From Bacillota bacterium (GTDB lineage Bacteria > Bacillota > Clostridia > Oscillospirales > Oscillospiraceae), in contig JAKOSQ010000334.1 in the NCBI GenBank assembly GCA_029777215.1, positions 1-10,891 on the forward strand: 10,891 nt of DNA. The letters are read 5' to 3'. The notes under the pieces are model-generated. The model did not search any database, had not been told where the DNA came from, and was given only the letters and a program-made list of their open reading frames with translations. The translations under genes were made by a program, and so were the position numbers. The number at the start of each line of letters is the position of its first letter. Positions within the stretch are counted from its first letter, which is position 1. This document shows positions 1-5,263 of this stretch, piece after piece.

Positions 1-66
1 CTCAGTCGGTAGAGCATGCGGCTGTTAACCGCAGGGTCGTCTGTTCGAGTCAGACAGGAGGAGCCA
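1..66 (+). tRNA. tRNA-Asn (anticodon GTT), 5' end truncated by window edge
   Basis: The sequence begins inside the D-arm. The anticodon stem is TGCGG/CCGCA (17-21 and 29-33), and its 7-base loop carries GTT at 24-26, which reads asparagine codons. The T-arm is GTCTG/CAGAC around TTCGAGT, followed by the 3' acceptor strand, discriminator G63 and an encoded CCA (64-66). Only the first ten or so bases (5' acceptor strand and start of the D-arm) are missing. It is the first of three tRNAs on this strand, so the cluster probably starts upstream of the window. Confidence 0.95.
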
Positions 67-68
67 CT

Positions 69-115
69 TTTAACGGTATTGCCGTCACGAATATCGTGAC
101 GGCAATATTGTTAAA
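69..115. repeat. Long near-perfect inverted repeat between tRNA genes
   Basis: A perfect 14-bp inverted repeat (77-90 and 94-107) encloses a 3-base loop. Two G-T wobbles and further A/T and C/G pairs extend it to about 22 bp (69-90 with 94-115). No T-run follows it on either strand, so it is not a textbook intrinsic terminator. It could be an RNA processing hairpin in the tRNA precursor, a decayed terminator or a small palindromic repeat; the sequence does not decide between these. Confidence 0.75.
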
Positions 116-148
116 GGACCGGTGATTGCAGTTTCCAAACAATATTAT

Positions 149-225
149 GGGCCTTTAGCTCAGTTGGTTAGAGCAGCCGGCTCATAACCGGTCGGTCCGG
201 GGTTCGAGTCCCTGAAGGCCCACCA
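149..225 (+). tRNA. tRNA with CAT anticodon (elongator Met, or Ile2)
   Basis: This is a complete cloverleaf. Acceptor GGGCCTT/AAGGCCC (149-155 and 215-221) is fully paired, followed by discriminator A222 and an encoded CCA (223-225). The anticodon loop holds CAT at 183-185. The paired first acceptor position and the lack of the three-GC anticodon stem argue against the initiator tRNA. CAT tRNAs can be elongator Met or the isoleucine-2 tRNA whose C34 is modified by TilS. The D-arm and anticodon-arm wording resembles Ile2 tRNAs of some Firmicutes, so the amino acid identity is left open. Met is the default call. Confidence 0.9.
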
Positions 226-398
226 CTACGTCAGAGGAAACTCGCTCCATTTCGCTTCCGGCTGAAGCCGAAAGCTCCATATCCGCCCCTTCCCTCTTCT
301 TTTTTCCTTAGGAATCCGCTGCGCTGGGCTTTCTTCGGAAGCGGAGACGTTGGACGAAAGGCGTGGAATGGGGCGGGAGACGGAAAACAAGTTTATAT
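226..398. other. tRNA spacer without a credible gene
   Basis: No credible gene is seen here. An open frame on the minus strand crosses the neighbouring tRNA-Trp and terminator and shows no recognised domain, so it is treated as non-coding. A local imperfect hairpin sits at 254-275: four pairs on each side of one mismatch, with loop TGAA. CGCTTCCG at 253-260 recurs in inverted form at 336-343. These repeated palindromic words could belong to a dispersed intergenic repeat, but one window cannot show that. Confidence 0.4.
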
Positions 399-474
399 AG
401 GGGTGTAGCTCAGCTGGTAGAGCGACGGTCTCCAAAACCGTAGGCCCAGGGTTCGAAGCCTTGCGCCCCTGCCA
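399..474 (+). tRNA. tRNA-Trp (anticodon CCA)
   Basis: This is a complete tRNA. Acceptor AGGGGTG/CGCCCCT (399-405 and 464-470) contains one T-G wobble and is followed by discriminator G471 and an encoded CCA (472-474). The anticodon stem ACGGT/ACCGT (425-429 and 437-441) holds the loop with anticodon CCA at 432-434, reading UGG. The T-stem CAGGG/CCTTG (447-451 and 459-463) has one G-T pair. It is the last tRNA of the cluster and a terminator starts on the next base. Confidence 0.96.
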
Positions 475-505
475 AACCTGCAGTACTTTGTACTGCAGGT
501 TTTTT
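475..505 (+). terminator. Rho-independent terminator of the tRNA cluster
   Basis: A perfect 12-bp inverted repeat (475-486 and 490-501) has loop TTT and runs into six T residues (500-505). It begins immediately after the CCA end of tRNA-Trp. It would end transcription of the tRNA cluster and insulate the promoter about 80 bases downstream. Confidence 0.93.
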
Positions 506-585
506 ATATATGCTTGTCCTGCACTCTTTTGCTTCAAAAGTGCATTTTTTTCGGGAAAAGGCGGCAAATACAGTCCGATGATGCG

Positions 586-614
586 TTGCAATTACAACAA
601 AACAGTGCTATAAT
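586..614 (+). promoter_or_regulatory. Sigma-A type promoter with extended -10
   Basis: The -35 box TTGCAA (586-591) and the exact -10 box TATAAT (609-614) are separated by the ideal 17 bases. TG at 606-607, one base before the -10, makes an extended -10 element. Transcription should begin near 621, leaving a leader of roughly 50 bases before the ATG at 675. This predicts vegetative, housekeeping-sigma expression of the GGDEF gene. Confidence 0.82.
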
Positions 615-662
615 TATTACTTAACCAGAAAATTCATGCCACGAAAATGCAGATTTTTTTAT

Positions 663-669
663 GGGGGTG
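663..669 (+). promoter_or_regulatory. Ribosome binding site that sets the start of the GGDEF gene
   Basis: GGGGGTG lies 5 bases before the ATG at 675. The in-frame ATG at 636 lies only about 15 bases after the predicted transcription start and has no Shine-Dalgarno-like sequence. The later start is therefore preferred. Confidence 0.7.
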
Positions 670-674
670 TGTTC

Positions 675-2792
675 ATGTTCAACGCGGGAAAAAAGAATAA
701 TCAGACGGAAAAGACACTCACGAGCGTCATTGACGCCTTTGACGCGGAGATCGCGATCGTCAGAAACGGCAACTGCTCCATGCTTGCCATGAACGAACCA
801 GCGCGCGCCCGCATTGACCCGGAGGAACACTCCTTAACAAACTGCAAACGCGGCTATTCCTGCTTTTTTCCGCAGCTCTGCGACGTCTGCACGCAGCGCG
901 GCAGCGACCCCGTGACCGCCGACATCCGTGACGAGGACGGCCGCGTCTTCGCTGTCACCCGCAACACCGTCGAATGGACGGACGGGAAGACCGCGACGTC
1001 GCTGGTCCTGCGCGACGTCGACGAGGAACGCGGCGCCAAGCAGAAAATGTACAACCTCGCCTATATCGACCAGCTGACTGGCGTGCCGACCCGCACAAAG
1101 CTCAAGGAGGACTTCGAGATGATGGTCCCGGAGATCCGCCAGAAGAAGCTCAGCGGCATTGTCGCGATTTTCGATCTCGACAACTTCAAGACGATCAACG
1201 ATACTTACGGCCACAACACCGGCGACGCCATGCTTCAGCGGCTGACGACGCATTTGCTCAGCGAGGAGGATTTCCGCGGCCACATTTACCGTCTTGGCGG
1301 CGACGAATTTGTCCTTCTCTATAAAAACTCCCCCGGACGCTTTTCGAGTTTTGACGAAATGCGCGAGTATTATATGACCCTGCTGAAAAAAACTCTGCTC
1401 AACTACACGATGCCGAACATTGAGGACCGCTGCACGCTGAGCATGGGTGTGTCCTTTTTCCCGGAGCACGGCAACAATCTCTCCGAACTTCTGCGCCGCG
1501 CCGACATTGCCCTTTACCGCGCAAAGGCGGGCGGGCGCAAACGCATCGTCCTTTTTGAGGAGGACTTCGACGAGGCCAAGCAGTTCAAGGACATGTATAT
1601 CAACATCCAGCCGATCCTGCTCAAAAACGGCAACACCTACGGCTATGAGCTTGTTGACAGCGACCGCCCGGACGAGACCGACGCCGGCATGGTGAGCCTG
1701 TCCGAATTTGACCGCACGCTCGACGCGCTCGGCCTCAACGATATCCGCGACGGCTCCAAATACTTCATTTCGTTTACAAAACAGCTCTTCAATCAAGCGG
1801 CGCTCAAGCATCTGCCGAAGGACAAATTTGTCATTCAAATCTATTCAGCCCGTAACGTCCCGCGCGAACAGATCGCGCTGTACAAGCAGCTCCACGACTA
1901 CGGCTATTCGCTCGCCCTTGTCAACCTCGACAGGGAAAATCTTGACAAGGAGCTCATCGGTCTTGCGGACTACTGCCGCTTTAATCCCACCACCATGGGC
2001 CCGGCGGAACAGGCCCGCATCATCAGCGCCTATCCCGACAAGACCTATATCGCCTCAGAAATCTCCTCCAACGAGGAATTCATGGCGGCACAGAAGCGTG
2101 GCTTCAATCTTTTTGAGGGCTACTACTTCAACAAGGAGATCGTGGTCAAAAAGGAAAAGGATATTGAACCGCTCAAGGTCAACTATTTCCGGCTTCTGCA
2201 GCTCACGAGTACGGACGACTACGTCGATTTTGACGAGATTGCCTCCGTCATCTCCTCGGACGTTGCGCTGTCCTACAAGCTGCTGCGGCTGCTTAACTCC
2301 GCCTCGGTCGGCCTGCGAACGCGCGTGTCCTCGATCTTCATGGCGGTGACGCTGCTCGGCGAGGAAAACCTCAAAAAATGGATCTCCGTTCTGGCCCTGC
2401 GCGGCGTGGCAGACGAAAAGCCGCTCGAGCTTGTGCGGCTGAGCCTCATCCGCGCCCACTTCGGTGAACAGCTTGCCACGAGCTTCCAGCCGCCGAAGGA
2501 TGCGCGCCACATCTTTATGACGGGGCTGCTGTCCCTGCTGCACATCGCGCTCGACAAGTCGCAGGAGGAACTGCTCGAGGAGATCCCCGTGGCGGACGAG
2601 ATCCGCGACTCCCTGCTGACGGACGAGGGGCCTTACTCCGAACTGCTGCGCTTTTTCCGCAACTACGAGTATTCCAACTGGGAAGAGATCACAAAATTCT
2701 CCCGCAAAAACGGCATCAGCGGTGAGGTCATCAACGAGGCGTATATCAATTCTGTCAAATGGTGCAACGACCTGATCGATGCGTCCAACTGA
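675..2792 (+). CDS. Diguanylate cyclase with degenerate EAL and HDOD domains
   Basis: This 705-residue cytoplasmic protein is predicted to make cyclic di-GMP from two GTP. Residues 1-125 form a PAS-like input region with a cysteine group C57-x5-C63-x5-C69-x2-C72. The GGDEF domain (about 126-297) is intact, with FDLDNF (166-171) for metal binding and GGDEF at 208-212. The RxxD product-inhibition site is absent (DFRG at 199-202). Residues about 303-490 resemble the EAL part of the YuxH-type EAL/HDOD family (QPI, GYEL with E325, and a GFxLFxGYYF-like end at 476-485). The catalytic positions look lost: QIY at 388-390 and VN at 416-417 where EAL enzymes carry acidic residues. Residues about 502-690 are an HDOD domain (NSAS at 541-544). 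No membrane segment is seen. The EAL-like and HDOD parts probably act in binding or signalling rather than hydrolysis. It has its own promoter. A start at 636 would add 13 residues but lacks a ribosome binding site. Domain calls are strong; the biological output is unknown. Confidence 0.9.
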   Translation: MFNAGKKNNQTEKTLTSVIDAFDAEIAIVRNGNCSMLAMNEPARARIDPEEHSLTNCKRGYSCFFPQLCDVCTQRGSDPVTADIRDEDGRVFAVTRNTVEWTDGKTATSLVLRDVDEERGAKQKMYNLAYIDQLTGVPTRTKLKEDFEMMVPEIRQKKLSGIVAIFDLDNFKTINDTYGHNTGDAMLQRLTTHLLSEEDFRGHIYRLGGDEFVLLYKNSPGRFSSFDEMREYYMTLLKKTLLNYTMPNIEDRCTLSMGVSFFPEHGNNLSELLRRADIALYRAKAGGRKRIVLFEEDFDEAKQFKDMYINIQPILLKNGNTYGYELVDSDRPDETDAGMVSLSEFDRTLDALGLNDIRDGSKYFISFTKQLFNQAALKHLPKDKFVIQIYSARNVPREQIALYKQLHDYGYSLALVNLDRENLDKELIGLADYCRFNPTTMGPAEQARIISAYPDKTYIASEISSNEEFMAAQKRGFNLFEGYYFNKEIVVKKEKDIEPLKVNYFRLLQLTSTDDYVDFDEIASVISSDVALSYKLLRLLNSASVGLRTRVSSIFMAVTLLGEENLKKWISVLALRGVADEKPLELVRLSLIRAHFGEQLATSFQPPKDARHIFMTGLLSLLHIALDKSQEELLEEIPVADEIRDSLLTDEGPYSELLRFFRNYEYSNWEEITKFSRKNGISGEVINEAYINSVKWCNDLIDASN

Positions 2793-2850
2793 AGACAGAC
2801 GAAGAGCGCGGCGGCTCCGATGGCCTGTCGCGCCCCTTTGCTTGGGAAAA

Positions 2851-2871
2851 AAGCCGCCGGGGGCGGCCTTT
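2851..2871 (+). terminator. Weak terminator-like or attenuator hairpin
   Basis: A GC-only 6-bp stem (GCCGCC 2853-2858, GGCGGC 2862-2867) with loop GGG is preceded by an A-run and followed, after one C, by only three T residues. It lies between the GGDEF gene and the next gene, 17 bases before the latter's start. The short T-run suggests partial termination at most, so the two genes may be partly co-transcribed. Confidence 0.4.
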
Positions 2872-2887
2872 GAGAAAGAGGAGAAGA

Positions 2888-3595
2888 ATGAACAAAAAAA
2901 TCGCCATCATCATCTGCGCAGCGGCGGCCGCCGTGCTGATCGCCTTTCTGCTGGGCCGGAAGTCCGCCGCGCCGGCGGCGCAGAGCTCACCGTTCGCCTC
3001 CGCGCAGACGAGCGAGACGCCGTCCGGTTCCCCGTCGCCGTCCGCCGCGTCGCCGGAGGCCGCGCGGGCGCTGACGAATGACGAACTGCAGTCCTTTGCA
3101 AAGCAGCTCAACAGCGCCGATAACTACGGCTTTCTGCTCTCCGAGTACAGCGACGTGCGCGACGCGAATCTCGGCCAGATCTTCTATGTCGGTGCGGGCA
3201 TCACGCCGGCGGCGGATGCGCAGTCCATCGCCAACGCCTACAACGCCGCACTCGGGGAGGATGCCCCGGAGACGGATTGCACCGTTTTGAAAGCGGCGCA
3301 GATTGACGCCTTCCTCAAGGAAAAAACGGGCTATTCCCTCAAACAGATGCACTCGAAGCTCGACTGGGAATACGACCAGGCGAACGACGCCTATCTTTTT
3401 TTCCACGGCGACACGAACCAGCTGCCGAGTCTCAGCGCCGCGGGCAAGGCGCTCGGCGGCGACAAATATCAGCTCACCTGCACCTTTGACGGCAATTTTT
3501 ATGACCCCGACGCCGGCGCCGTGAGCGGCTGCATCGTGACCTTCACCTGCAAGGACGGCAAATTCAAGTTCCTTTCCAACAGCTTCGTGCGATAA
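2888..3595 (+). CDS. Membrane-anchored extracytoplasmic protein of unknown function
   Basis: No family was recognised for this 235-residue protein. It starts with a short basic N-terminus and one hydrophobic segment (about 5-22). Since no signal-peptidase or lipobox motif is evident, this is probably a signal anchor placing the rest outside the membrane. Residues 25-60 are a low-complexity Ala/Ser/Pro linker. A folded domain of about 175 residues follows, rich in Asp, Asn and aromatic residues, with four cysteines (131, 198, 215, 221) that could form two disulfides. The start at 2888 is favoured by the AGAGGAG ribosome binding site (2877-2883). A longer in-frame opening from 2759 would overlap the preceding gene and bury the hydrophobic segment. 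The 95-base gap to the GGDEF gene has no clear promoter but holds a weak hairpin, and a strong terminator follows. It may be the second gene of that transcription unit. Confidence 0.75.
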   Translation: MNKKIAIIICAAAAAVLIAFLLGRKSAAPAAQSSPFASAQTSETPSGSPSPSAASPEAARALTNDELQSFAKQLNSADNYGFLLSEYSDVRDANLGQIFYVGAGITPAADAQSIANAYNAALGEDAPETDCTVLKAAQIDAFLKEKTGYSLKQMHSKLDWEYDQANDAYLFFHGDTNQLPSLSAAGKALGGDKYQLTCTFDGNFYDPDAGAVSGCIVTFTCKDGKFKFLSNSFVR

Positions 3596-3606
3596 ACCGA
3601 ACAGAG

Positions 3607-3643
3607 AAAGGGCCTCCGGGAGAATTTCCCGGAGGCCCTTTTT
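3607..3643 (+). terminator. Strong rho-independent terminator
   Basis: A perfect 15-bp, GC-rich inverted repeat (3607-3621 and 3627-3641) with a 5-base loop runs into five T residues (3639-3643). It starts 11 bases after the stop codon of the membrane-anchored protein and separates it from dpaA. Confidence 0.94.
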
Positions 3644-3644
3644 G

Positions 3645-3672
3645 CACCCCGCGGCGGGCGCGGCATAAACTG
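3645..3672 (+). promoter_or_regulatory. Possible sigma-K promoter of dpaAB
   Basis: CATAAACTG (3664-3672) fits the sigma-K -10 pattern CATAnnnTA except for the last base. An AC-type -35 (CACC, 3645-3648) lies 15 bases upstream, against the usual 16 or so. Transcription would begin about 3677-3680, leaving a leader of roughly 20 bases. Dipicolinate synthase genes are sigma-K controlled in Bacillus subtilis and Clostridioides difficile. The motif is short and degenerate, so this rests as much on context as on sequence. Confidence 0.4.
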
Positions 3673-3699
3673 GTGTGAACACGGAAGGATGTGGTCGAA

Positions 3700-4560
3700 A
3701 TGAAATTTTTGATCGTCGGCGGGGACCTGCGCTTTGCATATCTCGCTGCGATGCTGCGCGGGGAGGGGCACGAGGTCTGCTGCTTTGCGCTCGACGAGGC
3801 GCCTGCGGCGCTCACGGAGAGCTGCGCGCTGACGCCCTGCGCGATGGGTGAGACCGACTGCGCGGTCCTGCCGTTGCCGGTGCTCGGTCCGGGCGGGAAG
3901 CTCAACGCGCCGCTGAGCGCCTTTTCCTATGATATTGAACCGATCCTGGCGGTGCTGCCGAAAACGGCGCTCGTCTGCGGCGGCCTGCCGAACGAACGGG
4001 TCCTGCGCGCGGCGCGGGAGTGGGGGCTGGAGCTCGTGGACTATTACAAACGCGAGGAGCTGGTCGCGCTCAACGCGCTCGCCACGGCGGAGGGCGCGAT
4101 CGACGAGCTGCTGCGCGCCTCGCCCCTGACGATCTGGGACAGCCGTGTGCTGATCGCGGGCTACGGGCGCATCGGAAAGCTGCTTGCGACCCGCCTGCGC
4201 GCGCTCGGTGCGCATGTGACCGTCTCAGCGCGAAACGACGGCGACAAGGCGTACATCCGCGCAAATGGCTTCGAGGCGCTTGACACGCGCACGCTCTCTG
4301 AGGAACTGGGAGACTTCGACACGGTTGTGAACACGGTCCCTGCGCGCATCTTCACGGCGGAGCGGATCGCGAAGCTGCGGCCGGACGCGGTGTGTCTCGA
4401 TCTCGCGTCGCGGCCCGGCGGCTTTGATCTCGAGGCGGCGAAGGTGCTCGACCGAAACGTGATCTGGGCGCTGGGTCTGCCGGCGGAGACGGCCCCGGAG
4501 ACGGCGGGCCGGATCGTGGGCGGGACGGTTTTGAACATCCTGCGCGAAAAACGCGCGTAA
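3700..4560 (+). CDS. dpaA: Dipicolinate synthase subunit A
   Basis: DpaA (SpoVFA) works with DpaB in the mother cell during sporulation. It converts the dihydrodipicolinate-branch intermediate, made from aspartate semialdehyde and pyruvate in the lysine pathway, into dipicolinic acid by NAD(P)-dependent oxidation. The 286-residue length is close to the roughly 297 of the B. subtilis protein. The N-terminal part begins with a first Rossmann-like strand (MKFLIVGGDLRFAYLA). A second dinucleotide-binding fold follows, with GYGRIGK at 154-160 inside a stretch typical of the family. The ATG at 3700 is chosen because GGAAGG (3683-3688) lies 11 bases upstream. A GTG at 3691 would leave only 2 bases. 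dpaB follows after 19 bases. Unlike the B. subtilis spoVF operon, no asd, dapG or dapA gene follows the pair. Confidence 0.93.
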   Translation: MKFLIVGGDLRFAYLAAMLRGEGHEVCCFALDEAPAALTESCALTPCAMGETDCAVLPLPVLGPGGKLNAPLSAFSYDIEPILAVLPKTALVCGGLPNERVLRAAREWGLELVDYYKREELVALNALATAEGAIDELLRASPLTIWDSRVLIAGYGRIGKLLATRLRALGAHVTVSARNDGDKAYIRANGFEALDTRTLSEELGDFDTVVNTVPARIFTAERIAKLRPDAVCLDLASRPGGFDLEAAKVLDRNVIWALGLPAETAPETAGRIVGGTVLNILREKRA

Positions 4561-4579
4561 AAAAAGCGGGAGGAATACC

Positions 4580-5161
4580 ATGCCAAAAACAAAGCTGGGG
4601 CTTGCGGTCTGCGGCTCCTTCTGTACCTTTTCAAAAATCATGCCGATTGCGGAGGCGATTGCGGAGGACTGCGAGCTCACGGCAATCATGTCCGAAAACG
4701 CGGCGGGTATGGACACCCGCTTCGGCTGCGCGGAAAACGCGCGGGAGCGTCTGCGGGAGATCACGGGGCGGGACGTCATCTGCACGATCCCGGAGGCAGA
4801 GCCGATCGGCCCGAAGCAGCTCTTCGACGTCCTCGCGGTTGCGCCCTGCACGGGCAACACGCTCGCGAAGCTTGCAAACGGCATTGCCGACAGCACCGTG
4901 ACGATGGCGTGCAAGTCACACCTCAGAAACGGCCGCCCGGTCGTCATCGCGATTTCTACGAACGACGCGCTGGGGACGAACGCGAAGAACATCGGCGAGC
5001 TGTTAAACCGCAAAAATATCTACTTTGTGCCGTTCCGGCAGGACGACCCGCAGGGGAAGCCGAACTCGATGATCTCGGACCTGTCGCTGCTGAAGGACAC
5101 CGTTGCGGCGGCGCTCGAGGGGCGGCAGATGGAACCCGTTATTCTCGGGCCGCGAGGGTGA
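4580..5161 (+). CDS. dpaB: Dipicolinate synthase subunit B
   Basis: DpaB (SpoVFB) is the flavoprotein-fold partner of DpaA in dipicolinic acid synthesis. At 193 residues it is close to the family's usual 190-200. The family hallmarks are visible: GLAVCGSFCTF near the N-terminus (about 7-17), the central APCTGNTLAKLANGIADS stretch, the RPVVIAISTNDALG segment, and a VPFRQDDPQGKPNSM region near the C-terminus. The start is well supported by GGGAGGA (4568-4574), 5 bases before the ATG. The 19-base gap to dpaA points to one transcript. The stop codon lies at the edge of a palindromic segment, and a bidirectional terminator follows. Which subunit supplies the redox cofactor cannot be read from sequence alone. 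Confidence 0.93.
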   Translation: MPKTKLGLAVCGSFCTFSKIMPIAEAIAEDCELTAIMSENAAGMDTRFGCAENARERLREITGRDVICTIPEAEPIGPKQLFDVLAVAPCTGNTLAKLANGIADSTVTMACKSHLRNGRPVVIAISTNDALGTNAKNIGELLNRKNIYFVPFRQDDPQGKPNSMISDLSLLKDTVAAALEGRQMEPVILGPRG

Positions 5162-5213
5162 CAGGGCAGGCGGCCCCCAGCGTCCTTGCGGGGGCGATCC
5201 CCCGCGCCCTGTC
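5160..5213. repeat. Composite palindromic segment overlapping the dpaB stop codon
   Basis: An outer 8-bp inverted repeat (GACAGGGC 5160-5167, GCCCTGTC 5206-5213) encloses a second hairpin (GCGGGGG 5188-5194, CCCCCGC 5199-5205). The same G-run can pair instead with GCCCCC at 5173-5178, so two inner stems exclude each other. No T-run follows directly. It could be a dispersed intergenic palindrome or an RNA element at the 3' end of dpaAB mRNA. Confidence 0.65.
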
Positions 5214-5220
5214 GGGTGCG

Positions 5221-5257
5221 AAAAGAAGCAGGGGGCTTTCGCCCCCTGCTTCTTTTT
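5221..5257. terminator. Bidirectional terminator between dpaB and the phosphoketolase gene
   Basis: A perfect 16-bp inverted repeat (5221-5236 and 5241-5256) has a TTTC loop. It ends in a T-run on the plus strand, and the A-run on its left gives a T-run on the minus strand. It lies between the convergent stops of dpaB (5161) and the phosphoketolase gene (5264), so it should stop transcription from both sides. Confidence 0.92.
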
Positions 5258-5263
5258 GCGGGA

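Noticed and set aside
126..148. TTGCAG and TATTAT as a promoter for the CAT tRNA
   Set aside because: The boxes are only 11 bases apart and the second abuts the tRNA 5' end, so it cannot place a transcript start correctly.
226..591. A 121-codon minus-strand frame across tRNA-Trp and its terminator
   Set aside because: It runs through a tRNA and an intrinsic terminator, which is not compatible with a real protein gene.
834..1838. A 334-codon minus-strand frame opposite the GGDEF gene
   Set aside because: It mirrors the GGDEF coding sequence and has the same antisense composition; no promoter, ribosome binding site or domain supports it.
2759..2887. Longer version of the membrane-anchored protein starting at 2759
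   Set aside because: It would overlap the end of the GGDEF gene and put about 43 charged residues before the signal anchor, while a good ribosome binding site precedes the ATG at 2888.
3691..3699. GTG at 3691 as the dpaA start
   Set aside because: The ribosome binding site would be only 2 bases away; the ATG at 3700 fits the site and the family N-terminus better.
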